A stretch of DNA of 64,000 nucleotides. Origin: Gentiana macrophylla (taxonomy: Eukaryota > Streptophyta > Magnoliopsida > Gentianales > Gentianaceae). The position numbers and the translations under genes are program-made. Of this stretch, positions 53,625 to 64,000 are shown in pieces. The notes beneath the pieces are model-generated. The model saw only the letters and a program-made list of their open reading frames with translations. It searched no databases and had not been told where the DNA came from. The stretch is taken from positions 82,170,800-82,234,799 of the forward strand of contig CM047815.1 of NCBI GenBank assembly GCA_026214975.1. Direction: 5' to 3'. How positions within the stretch are numbered: the first letter of the stretch is position 1; every line of letters starts with the position of its first letter.

Positions 53625-54830
53625 GTTTTTATCCAAAAGGATAAACTAATATATTTATTAGGCTACAAGTACATGGATGATTAGAAAGGACAAAACTTAA
53701 TTAACATTACCAAAATACCCTTTTCCTAATTAAACCTAACTAGAAAACACTCTTGCCGGCAAACACTATTCTGCATCTGTAAATCCTTCTTGTCCTTATC
53801 CAACCCCACTGCCATGGTCAAAGCCTCCTCCCATCCGACGTCCTCCGCCCTCTACCCGACGAATTCCGACTACCCTGCAAATAACGAACCTCTGGCAACC
53901 ATGCTTGCATCTGCAGAGCCTCGTTCAGCAACCCCTCGTTCAACTCCGCTAAAAAAACAAAATTGATGTCCGTGATTTGCAATTTCCTTCCGGTGGTTGC
54001 TCCTCGAACCCACCACCTGCTGCGAATTTGGTGAAGCAGCGAATTTACCTTTATCTCCAACCCGATCAGCAAGGCCCTTCGGCAGAACCTTCTCGATTGA
54101 ATCATCGCCTTCTTTTGGATCTTAGAACCCAGATGAAATTCACCCTACTGAGATCCAATCCGAATGCTATCTCCACCAATTCTGTCTCATTCAAGAAGAA
54201 CACGAGAAGGTTGAATCATTTTGAACGATTTGGGGATTAGAGTTTGGGGATTTTCGGCTGCAACCACTACTCCGCCTAAGTCCAATTTCCGGCCAAGAAT
54301 GCAGGCTATTTTTTTTTATTTCGAGTTTAGGGTTGTTACTATTAATTTTGTAACGTTACTACATTTTTTGATGTATTTTATCTATTTTATGGGCTGTTAC
54401 TACATGTTAATTTCCCGTTATTGCATTTTACGGGGCTGATACTATTTGTTTTTATTCTGTTACTACTTGTTTTTAGGATGTTACGACATTTTTATGGGAT
54501 TGTTACGACTTGTTTATTGGCCGTTACTCGATTTTACGGGCTGTTACTACTTGTTTTTAGGCTGTTACTACTTTTCCATTGGATGTTAAGAAATGTTATG
54601 GACTGTTACTACTTTTTTCGTGGCTGTTACTATATTTTATCTAGTGTTACTATGTGTTTAATGTGTAAAAAGGGTATTTTTATCATTTATTATGAATTTG
54701 TCCTTTCTAATCACAAAACATGTAGTAACGTCATTCTGGACCCATTTTTTTTAAAAAAAATTTGTATTTTATGCAAAAGTTTTTTGTCCTATATATTCAA
54801 TAATTGAATGAAATATTTTTGTCCTACTCT
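53625..54830 (+). mobile_element. MULE-like segment with gene fragment and GTTAC array, unit 3
   Basis: Gene-like fragment from 53814 (ATGGTCAAAGCC; MVKASSHPTSSALYPTNSDY), GC-richer than the flanks, then downstream pieces such as LRTQMKFTLLRSNPNAIS near 54120-54180, and the GTTAC array at 54330-54660 in its most regular form (GGCTGTTACTACTTGTTTTTA units). A minus-strand frame covers 53818-54105. Not recognised as a known gene. Confidence 0.5.
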
Positions 54831-54868
54831 CCGATTCTCTCATACATGAAATGACATGGGAAGCCATC

Positions 54869-56659
54869 TGATGGGAGTCAACTTTACGTGATTCCGGTGC
54901 ATTTTCCACCCCCGTTTATCCCACTTTTAGCACATTCTCGATGTCTTTAGACCGATTTTGGGTAATATCGTGAGTTTATAGCACGTGGAGTAAATCCGTC
55001 GCTTTGATGGTTTACTACCTCTTTTTAGTGATATTAACCAATTCCCGAGCACTTTTACCCTCCGGAATCGTTTGTGTGTGTTGTTCGTTCATGAGATTGT
55101 AGGGTCCAGCTGTCATGAGAACCCGGAAGGCGAAGATTTATGATGAGACGTATGATCAAGGTGCAAGAATGAGCCAAGGAAGAAGAAAAATGAAGAAAAT
55201 GAAGAAAAATAGTTGGTATCTTCACGCTACGTTCAGTTCAGGAGCAATTTTACCAATGATGGAGGCATTTTCTGGTCACGGGCTCTTCATGAAAGTTGTA
55301 GATAATTGAAAGAGCTTTCCAACTCATTTTGAATCACTCAAATCGCAGTTCTACACGTGAAGATATCATGGTTTTACTGCAGCCAGAAAAAGCAACATCT
55401 CAAACGCGTTTGAACATTTCAAGCGTCGCGTTTGGAACTGTCTTTTTTATACAGAGAGTTAGGTGCTGAAACGCGCGTTTGGAGACCTACAAACACGCGT
55501 TTGGGGCCATTTTCTACATATTTTTGCCCCTATAAACACCCACTTCCATCGAATTTCATCATATTATTCTCCCCTCTCTTAGCTAAACTATACCCACTCT
55601 ATGCTCGAAATTTGTAATGGATTATTCCACTTTCTCTTAGCATAGATTAGCATAAACATAGCTTAATTATTCCATTTCCAAGCTCAAATTCTCATTCCAA
55701 CTTCTAAGTCACCATCTTTTAATTAGTTCTTCAAAGTGTACTTTTTGGATCTCAAATTCGAAATTCTTGTTTCTATGGTACATTTCTTCTCTCTTTTACT
55801 TATTATGGCTTTCATTTACTGTTTTATGTATGTTTTGATTAGTATAATGAGTAGCTAATTACTTTTCATAGTCGAATCATGTGAAATTTGGTGAAATCTC
55901 CCTTTGGGTGATGAAATTGGGAGTGTGTAGTGCTTTTTATTGTTTAATCTTGCTTGTTTCATGTCTTAGAACTTATTTTAACATATTTGGGCTAGATTAG
56001 CTACCTAGGTCAAAGTCACACACATCAATCTAAAGAGTTGTTCAGAGAGAGAGATGTGGGAAAAGGGTTCTAGGATCGTGGCGTGAGACCGGCTTAGTTG
56101 TTAAGCCGGGCCCAATGCGAGGTTACTCGTTTTAACGTTTAAGAGGCTCTAGTGCATAACATGTCTTGTTAGTGAATCTTCTTTAGGGAAGGGTAGTTAA
56201 CATGGCATAAGGTGTTAGGAGAGAGTTGTTCAGACCTTAGCACCGGAATTAGGAGCACGCACCCGTGAAATTGAATGTGAGAGTTTGTTTGTTTAATGCA
56301 CACTCCCGGTTTTGTCTATCCTTGGGGTTGAAACTTGCTATTTTGATCATGGTTCGGCTATGTCCCTTAATCTATCTTTAAAACCTAGTAGTTAATCTTC
56401 TTTCTTTCTTTTCTATCTTTAGACTCGTTAGTAAGAATCACCTTAGTGTCGTTGTAATATACAAACACTTTAAAAAGATTGATCACCTAGACTAAGTAAT
56501 ACATTCGCCTTGGTACTCACAAACACTTTTCCTTTGGGTTCGACCTGCACTCTGTAGCTATGCTAGCAATCGACCAGTACACTTCCGGTTAGAGAGTTAG
56601 TTTACCCACGGTTTGAGTCTTTACAAATTGTTTTTGAAGGGTGAATCGTAGCTCAATCA
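54869..56659 (+). repeat. Athila-like LTR 4
   Basis: 1791 bp; TATA box 55531. Palindrome cassettes are partly altered by small changes (CAAACGCGTTTG and an irregular AAGCGTCGCGTTTGG). Confidence 0.92.
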
Positions 56660-56774
56660 AAATGGCGCCGTTGCCGGGGAAATGTGTGCTATTTGTGATA
56701 TCTTGCAAGTGAACCGAAAGGCTTGGGCCTAGGTTTTATTTTATTGTTTTCTTGTTGTTTGATTTTTGTAGTGT

Positions 56775-59700
56775 ATGACCCGGAGATCTCAAACACCACT
56801 CGAGTCATACATAGACGGGATTGAAGCTTACACGTGGCGTAGAAATAGTCAAAGAAGAAAAGGTTATCAAGTAGAGGAATCGATTCCGGTCTTTGAAGAA
56901 AGTAGTTTGAGTGAGTTGGAAGAAGGATCCAGTATGCCACAAAACAGTGAACAAGGATTGGAAGGAAATTTGGGGGACAATAATGGGGTCCCGAATCAAA
57001 ACCCGCCTCTTGTCAACAACAATGCACAAGGAGGTGGGGATGGACAAGGAAATAACTTTGTGAATGTGAATGGGCCAATACCACATATAGTTCAACAAGG
57101 GGCCTAAGAAAATCAAATGGATCCCATTGTTATGCAACAGTTCAATGCATGGATGTTGAATCAACTACAACAGAACCAAAATCAAGCTCACAATCAAGGT
57201 GTAAACGTGATACCTAATTGGTTTAATGGTCAACAAGAGCAAAATCAAGGCGGTTTGACTTGTAGAGACTTTGTGATGGCTCCCACGGAGACCACGGTGT
57301 ATAGTCCAATTCGAATGCCACCGGTCGCCGCCAATAATTTGGAATTGAATAGAAATATCATACATTTGTTGGGAGACAATGCTATATTCAAGGAACCGGC
57401 ATGGAAAATCCACATATGTTCATTGATCATTTCTACAAATTGTGCACATTACCAAGATAAATGGAGTCGGTGAAGAAGCGCTTAAACTTATGCTATTTCC
57501 CTTCGCCTTGAAGGAACAAGCCAAGACATGGTATGACTCATTGGCTCATGATTCTTTGCACACTTGGGAGGACGTGGTTATGACATTTTTATTCAAGTAT
57601 TACCCACCATCAAAGACATTGGACATGAAAGAGGCTATTATCCTGTTTAATGCCTATGAAGGAGAAGAATTGTATGAGTCCTGTGATAGATTTAAAGCAT
57701 TATTGAGAGAGTGCCGGGGCACGGCTTGAGACATTTTAGGTAGTTCATGCATTTTTCCGAGGTTGGAGCCGGTGCACCAAAGGACCTTTCATGCTTCGTG
57801 TAATGGGGATATTATGAGGATGGTACCGGAGGTGGCTATGAATCAAATCGAGAAAATTGCCGAGACCTCAAAGAAATATGTGTCTTCAAGTAGAAAAGGG
57901 CCAAGGAGTAAAATGCCGGGATTGGTTGAAGTAAAGGAAGTGGAGACAAATGAGCAATGTCAAGCTAAGATGCAAACGATGGAGAAAAGGTTGGAGAACC
58001 TCGAAAGAGAAAATGAAAAGGCAAGGCTTTGCCAAATATGTGGAGGCCAACATTCGGCTAAGGATTGTGGGATGACACACAAATCTCAAAATATGTCATA
58101 TCCACGATCCTCAATGCAAGGACAAGCTAGTTTTTCCTCACAAGATAGTCCAACCGATCTAGCCAAGAAAATGATGAACATGTATGCCATGGGGCAACCC
58201 GAGTGCGGGCACTTGGGCTACAATCCGGTTATGAATCATTTCAAAGTTACCGAACAAGGCAAAAAAGCGAGCAACCGGTTGTGGATAATTCTCAATGTTA
58301 TGAGGTGAATTATGTGGGGCAAAGTCAATATGGTAATTATGATCAACAAAGTGATGGTTCTTGGAGAAATAATAATCAAGGTTGGGATCAAAACCATCAA
58401 GGGCAGAATTTGAACCGGTATTTTGACCAAGGCCAGAACAAATCTTATAGGAAAAATCAAAGTTCATTTTATCAAGCGCCTAACCAACAAGCCCAATACT
58501 ATCCTCAACAATCTCAACATCAACAACAAGGGGGTACTTACCAAGCAACTCCTCCACCACTTGCTCCCATTCCTCAAAAGAGTGCAACCGATGTCATATT
58601 GGAGCAAATGAACAAATAATTTGCGGAGATAAAAAAGGACATGGTTGAGATGAACTTCAAACATGGTCCGCCATTCGGAATCTCGAAACACACATGGGGC
58701 AAATCACCGATAATGCCATGGTGAACTTGAAAGGAGGCTTACCGAGCGACATGGAAAATAATCCCCAAAATGTGAAGGCCCTGTTTTTTAGAAGTGGTAA
58801 AGAGGTGGGTGTTGACAATGCTCGAGGGGAAAGGACTAAAAATCTATCAAAGAGAGAAAGGGGTATTGATGAAGATGATGATTTCTATAGGCCGGTTGAG
58901 GAAGAAGACTTGGAAAAAGGAAATATTGAGACAGAGTTGGAAGCAAAGAAGAAAACTGAAGGCCGTAAAGGAAGAGTTGGCGAATGCAAAGAAAGAGAAA
59001 GTGACAGACAAGGAGAAGGAGTTTGTGGCAATTGACATTGAAGAAGAGGAACCGAGTAAAGCAATGGAGAAGAAGGGCACAAGTGAGAACGCACCTCCAC
59101 GCGTGAAAGGTGAGAGGTATAATCCCGCCTCCCTCTCCCGATTTTGATTTAAGTACTTTACCCTACCCACCTAAAGGTCATAGACAAAGTCGTTTGAACC
59201 AAGCTGAGAACCGTTTCATTGAAATTTTGCGTAAAATTGACTTGACAATTCCCTTTCTTGAAGCACTTGCAACACATGCCTGCTTATTGTAAAGTCTTAA
59301 AAGGCTTTTTAAATGATAAGAGTAAAATGGAAGATTTGGTATGTTTGAATGAAGAGTGTTCGGCAATTTTTGATAGTAAGATACCCCCGAAAATGAGAGA
59401 TCGAGGTGGGTTCGCCATCCCTATTACTATTGGCGATCTCTGTGATTGAAAATGTGTTGTGTGACCTAGCAGCTTCTGTGAGCTTAATGGGGTTGGGTGA
59501 GCTAGAACCCACGGGGATGACATTACAAATGGCGGATTGGTCAGTTAGGACACCTATGGGGGTAGTGGAGGACGTTCTTGTGCAAATAGATAAATTTACC
59601 TTTCCCGTAGATTTTGTCGTCTTAGACATGGCGATGGATTCTAAGACTTCGGTTTTGCTTGGTCGTCCTTTCTTGACTACGAGTGATGCTAGCATAGATG

Positions 59701-60170
59701 TGAAGAGTGGTGATATTACTTTTCATGTGGGTAAGGAGAGCGTGACATTGAATGTTTATAAGTCTAAATCTCTTGCTTGTCATTCTGTCGATTCTACTTT
59801 TGCTTGTGTTGTTGCTACCACTAACCCACAGGTTGATAAGGAGTTAACTATATAAGACACGGTGGATGCACAAAAGGTCGTTGATGGAGTGAAGATCAAG
59901 ACCAAGAATAAACCGGGAACGCCCGTCTCACCATCATTGTCTCATCCAGACCATAAGCCACTCGTCATAGACCCGGGAATTGGATTCAAAGTCACGTTGA
60001 AGAAAAAGGAACCCTAAGCAATGTGCACCTTAAAAGAAACCGGAGCAAGAACCGTAAAAGAAAATATTGAGTGTTTGGAAATAGGTAACTTCAGAGCTAG
60101 AAGAGGTATCCCATGTGTTAACTCCACCCCTTTAAAACCCTCTCGCGGTGTCTCTCATGAATATACTTAT
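56775..60170 (+). pseudogene. Athila-like gag-protease polyprotein, copy 3, disrupted
   Basis: Starts MTRRSQTPLESYIDGIEAYT at 56775 and is open to a TAA at 57105. Gag core and zinc knuckle (CQICGGQHSAKDC, near 58030) are present, as is the protease with CDLAASVSLM. Compared with copy 1 it has many extra one-base losses (near 57392, 57713, 57760, 58205, 60010 and others) plus stops at 58617 and 59853. The Q/N-rich part and coiled coil are as in the other copies. No RT or integrase. The number of small indels may partly reflect consensus errors. Confidence 0.87.
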
Positions 60171-62298
60171 GACTGATATGATATGTGTTAAGGTGCTTTG
60201 TGATGCTTTGTGGTTCGGGTCGTTGTCTTGAGTCTTTTGTGGTATGAGTCTGTTTGGTGCCATTAAGTCGATGCTAACAACGTTAAACAAAGCACTTCTA
60301 CCTTTTCTCGCCTGTGCCAATAGTATAACTTTGAAAAAATTGGCACTGTATAAGTCATCCCGTCGAGCCAACGACACAAAACAAAGGCGCTTGGGGGAGG
60401 CAACCCTCCTTTTTGGTAGTAATAATGTGTTTGGAGTGGTCTTTAGGTGCAAGAGGGGAGACTTTTGTCTTAAAAAAGAAGTTGGGGTGAGCCTCTGTGG
60501 CCTTATTGGTTCTGGCTCTTGTACGTAGACGGGGATGTTTTTATGTGAGCCTCTGTGGCCTTATTTTATGCATGGATGCTCTGTGTTTCTTTTGATTATC
60601 GTTACATCAAGTGTGATTCCCGTCAAGTATAGTTGATATGCTTTGATACTTTGTTTGTGGCATGGCTTCTATTCTTATATATCTCGTATCTATCACCATC
60701 TTTTGGCACGTGGACTTTTCCCGTGCATGTGTTTGCCTTGGTTTTTGTTTCTATGGTTTTAGATACTCGAGATGGAGCTTACTAGAAGATGTCACGTGGG
60801 CTACTAGTGTGCCTTTCTACCGGGTTTTGGTCAAACAGCTAAGTCTTTTACTCTTTTTCTCTCTCACAATGCGAGGATGTGTTTCGTTTAAGTGTGGGGT
60901 GGGAGACTTAGCCGTTTTCTTGTTTTCGTTGTTAAATGTGCTTAATATGTGGCATGCTTAGCCTATGACCGGGCTCGAGTCGATTTTTGGGTAATTTTTA
61001 AAAAAATTCAAGGGTTTTTAACACCGTGTTGTGTGTGTTATTTTCACATTCGAGTGGTGGCCACCTTAGTAGGCCCCGAACGAGCAGTACACATGGTTAG
61101 ATATTATCTTGAGAATTGAGTTTATTATTTTCACGCAAGCTACACTTTGTGCACAATTTGATTACTACCACCTCTCATACCACTAGTCTCGAGGCGAAAT
61201 AGAAAGGTTCACCTAAGTAGGATACGGGATGACGGTCCTGGAGTCTCTTTGACCCTACCAAAGCCAAATAAGCCTAATCCCGAACATTAGACCTTCGTAG
61301 CCCCTCTCAGCCTTGATAGAATGGTCTGACCACCATTTGCTTTATTGCCGTTTTGTTACTTAGTCAGAAACCTACCCTTGAGCCTTAATTATGGTCACAT
61401 TTCCTTCATTTTATACCCTATGAGTGGACCTAGTCTTTTGTTAGACCACACTTGCTAAGGCAAGTGTGGGGTGGGGGAAATGGTGTTTTAATTCGGGTTG
61501 GTGGTTTCTCGGTTTTGAGCTATAATGAGAGGAGGAGCTCATTTGGGCCTAGTGTTTGGATATGGCCCAAGAAGAAAATAAAAGTCTCTTTCACTGAAAA
61601 AAAAAAATCAAATCAATCCAAGTTCAAAATAAATTGAAAAGTTAAGAGCTTGGAGTACAGAGATAAAAGGATTGGAATCAAAGTGATGAGCTCAAAAGTT
61701 ATCTTTATGACGTGGGAGTTGGGATAGTTAGATAGGTGCTAATGTATTCGATCTCGCCTTATGACACTTGAAACATAGTTGAGTTAGGCAATGAGTTCGG
61801 GTATGTTAGTATCCTATAGTTCCCTAAGTGCTTTAATTAATCAAATAGGAGTTTGGATGGTTTGTATGGTAGAGATGAATTGGTATACTTTTTGATTAGG
61901 TTCACTCGTACTTTTTTTTTCTCCAGTTCCCAAAATATCCTTTTCGATTAACCAGAATTACCCTAGCCTAACATTATAACCCTTCAAGTCCTACCCGATC
62001 GAGTCCAAACTTAGTGAACTTGATTAGTGGAGAGGCTAGTGGGTATGAAAGCGGTTGGTAGACTTTTGGTCGGATTCAAGTCCCGACAATCACTTTGAGC
62101 ACTTGGCTTTAGCTTGGCACCACACACACTCCATTTTCTTTATAATGTTATAACCGGTGTGTATATGTTCGTGTTGACTACTTTGTGGATACCTTGAGGG
62201 TGTGGATAGTAGAACCTACATCACAAAGTTGAATCCCTTGGTTGGTTTTAAAACGCCTAATTCACTCGAGGGCAAGCAAAGGCTAAGTGTGGGGTGGT
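60171..62298 (+). other. Conserved non-coding 3' region, copy 3
   Basis: Homologous to 37946-40064. The 94-codon frame is at 60244-60528, the stem-loop at 61446-61469, and AAGTGTGGGGTGG occurs at about 60893, 61462 and 62285. No gene. Confidence 0.7.
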
Positions 62299-64000
62299 TG
62301 ATGGGAGTCAACTTTACGTGATTCCGGTGCATTTTCCACCCCCGTTTATCCCACTTTTAGCACATTCTCGGTGTTTTTAGACCGTTTTCGGGTAATATCG
62401 TGAGTTTATAGCACGGGGAGTAAATCCGTCGCTTTGATGGTTTACTACCTCTTTTTAGTCATATTAACCCATTCCCGAGCACTTTTACCCTCCGGAATCG
62501 TTTGTGTGTGTTGTTCGTTCATGAGATTGTAGGGTCTAGGTGTCATGAGAACCCGGAAGGCGAAGATTTATGAAGAGAATTATGATCAAGGTGCAAGAAT
62601 GAGCCAAGGAAGAAGAAAAATGAAGAAAAAGAAGAAAAATAATTGGTATCTTCACGCTACGTTCTGTTCAGAAGCTATTTGACCTATGATGGAGGCATTT
62701 TCTGGTCACGGTCTCTTCATCAAGGTTGTAGATAATTGAAATATCTTTCCAACGGATTTTTAATCACTCAAATCGGAGTTCTACACGCGAATATATCATG
62801 GTTTTACTGCAGCCAGAAAACAGCAACGTCTCAAACGCGCGTTTGAACATTTCAAACGTGCGTTTGGAACTGTTTTTTCGTACAGAGAGTTAGGTGCTGA
62901 AATGCGCATTTGGAGACCTCCAAACGCGCATTTGGGACCATTTTCTGCAGATTTTTGCCCCTATAAACACCCACTTCCATCGAATTTCATCATATTATTC
63001 TCCCCTCTCTTAGCTAAACTATACCCACTCTTTGCTCGAAATTTGTAATGGATTATTCCACTTTCTCTTACCATAGATTAGCTAAACATAGCCTAATTAT
63101 TCCATTTCCAAGCTCAAATTCTCATTCCAACTTCTAAGTCACCATCTTTTAATTAGTTCTTCAAAGTGTACTTTTTGGATCTCAAATTTGAAATTCTTGT
63201 TTCTATGGTATATTTCTTCTCTCTTTTACTTATTATGGATTTCATTTACTGTTTTATGTATGTTTTGATTAGTATAATGAGTAGCTAATTCCTTTTCATA
63301 GTCGAATCATGTGAAATTTGGTGAAATCTCCCTTTGGGTGATGAAATTGGGAGTGGGTAGTGCTTTTTATTGTTTAATCTTGCTTGTTTCATGTCTTAGA
63401 ACTTATTTTAACATATTTAGGCTAAATTAGCTACCTAGGTCAAAGTCACACACATCAATCTAAAGAGTTGTTCAGATAGAGAGATGTGGGAAAAGGGGTT
63501 CTAGGATCGCGGCGTAGACCCGGCTTAGTTGTTAAGCCCGGGCCCAATGCGAGGTTACTCGTTTTAACATTTAAGCGGCTCTAGTGCATAACATGTCTTG
63601 TTAGTGAATCTTCTTTAGGGAAGGGTAGTTAACATGGCATAAGGTGTTAGTAGAGAGTTGTTCAGACCGTAGCACCGGAATTTGGAGCACGCACCCGCGA
63701 AATTGAATGTGAGAGTTCGTTTGTTTAATGCGCACTCCCGGTTTTGTCTATCCTTGGGGTTGAAACTAGCTATTTTGATCATGGTTCGGCTATGTCCCTT
63801 AATCTATCTTTAAAACCTAGTAGTTAATCTTCTTTCTTTCTTTTCTATCTTTAGACTCGTTAGTAAGAATCACCTTAGTGTCGTTGTAGTATACAAACAC
63901 TTTAAAAAGATTGATCACCTAGACTAAGTAACACGTTCGCTTTGGTACTCACAAACACTTTTCCTTTGGGTTCGACCTCGTACTCCTGTAGCTATGCTAG
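62299..64000 (+). repeat. Athila-like LTR 5 (truncated by window end)
   Basis: 1702 bp of an expected ~1795; TATA at 62962. Matches LTR 2 closely, including the changed cassette GAAATGCGCATTTG. Confidence 0.93.

Larger units (their letters stand above)
32590..54840 (+). repeat. Composite tandem repeat, unit 3 (with Athila-like insertion)
   Basis: 22,251 bp, of which 15.8 kb is the Athila-like complex placed 28 bp after the unit start. The remaining about 6.45 kb matches unit 2 in order and orientation. Unit 4 repeats the start including the same insertion junction, so the period 32590 to 54841 marks a tandem duplication of the loaded unit. Confidence 0.78.
54841..64000 (+). repeat. Composite tandem repeat, start of unit 4
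   Basis: Begins with the same unit-start phrase and is interrupted after 28 bp by an Athila-like LTR at exactly the position seen in unit 3. The rest of the unit lies beyond the window. Confidence 0.75.
54869..64000 (+). mobile_element. Athila-like element, duplicate of the unit 3 insertion (cut by window end)
   Basis: LTR 4 (54869-56659), one internal region, and LTR 5 (62299 to the window end). It is preceded by CCATC at 54864-54868. It matches 32618-41766 in order throughout and shares copy-specific changes with the first internal region, such as the eight-codon loss in the protease, so it is a segmental duplicate rather than a new insertion. A second internal region probably follows outside the window. 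Confidence 0.88.

Overview
The window is plant nuclear DNA and looks like heterochromatic, repeat-on-repeat sequence. It is AT-rich. It contains Ty3/gypsy elements of the Tat and Athila types, a TRIM, Stowaway, hAT and MULE-type MITEs, and tRNA-Asp-type primer sites. This combination suggests a flowering plant, probably a eudicot; I cannot name the species. I found no intact host gene, tRNA, rRNA or CRISPR array. The only host-like coding pieces are short GC-rich fragments carried inside MULE-like elements.

The scaffold of the window is a head-to-tail array of a composite repeat, about 5.7-5.9 kb once later insertions are removed. Unit 1 is 2911-26155, unit 2 is 26156-32589, unit 3 is 32590-54840, and unit 4 begins at 54841. 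A tail of a preceding unit lies at 2346-2910. Each unit is itself a mosaic: a gypsy pol relic (RNase H to integrase N-terminus) on the + strand, a relic LTR with primer site and gag start, a second copy of the pol relic on the - strand inside a long inverted repeat, and a MULE-like segment with a gene fragment and an array of GTTAC motifs.

Younger elements sit in individual units, and the other units usually keep the empty site, so the insertion history can be read directly. Unit 1 holds a Stowaway MITE (2966-3213), a foldback MITE (3305-3546), a 16-kb Tat-lineage gypsy element (4076-20040), a TRIM (21009-21362) and a hAT MITE (24165-24873). Units 2 and 3 hold the same ~400-bp MULE MITE at two different places (27001-27404 and 50143-50544). 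Unit 3 also holds a 15.8-kb Athila-like complex (32618-48416) arranged LTR-internal-LTR-internal-deleted LTR and flanked by a perfect CCATC target duplication. The same junction recurs at 54869, so about 22.25 kb was duplicated in tandem.

The Tat element has gag, protease, RT, two RNases H and integrase on the + strand, all broken by stops. Between pol and the 3' LTR it carries an antisense, apparently spliced gene (19087 to 11086). Two further Athila-like fragments are nested in that antisense gene. The Athila-like elements of units 3 and 4 encode only gag and protease, followed by about 2.2 kb of non-coding sequence. Their reverse transcriptase and integrase must come from elsewhere.
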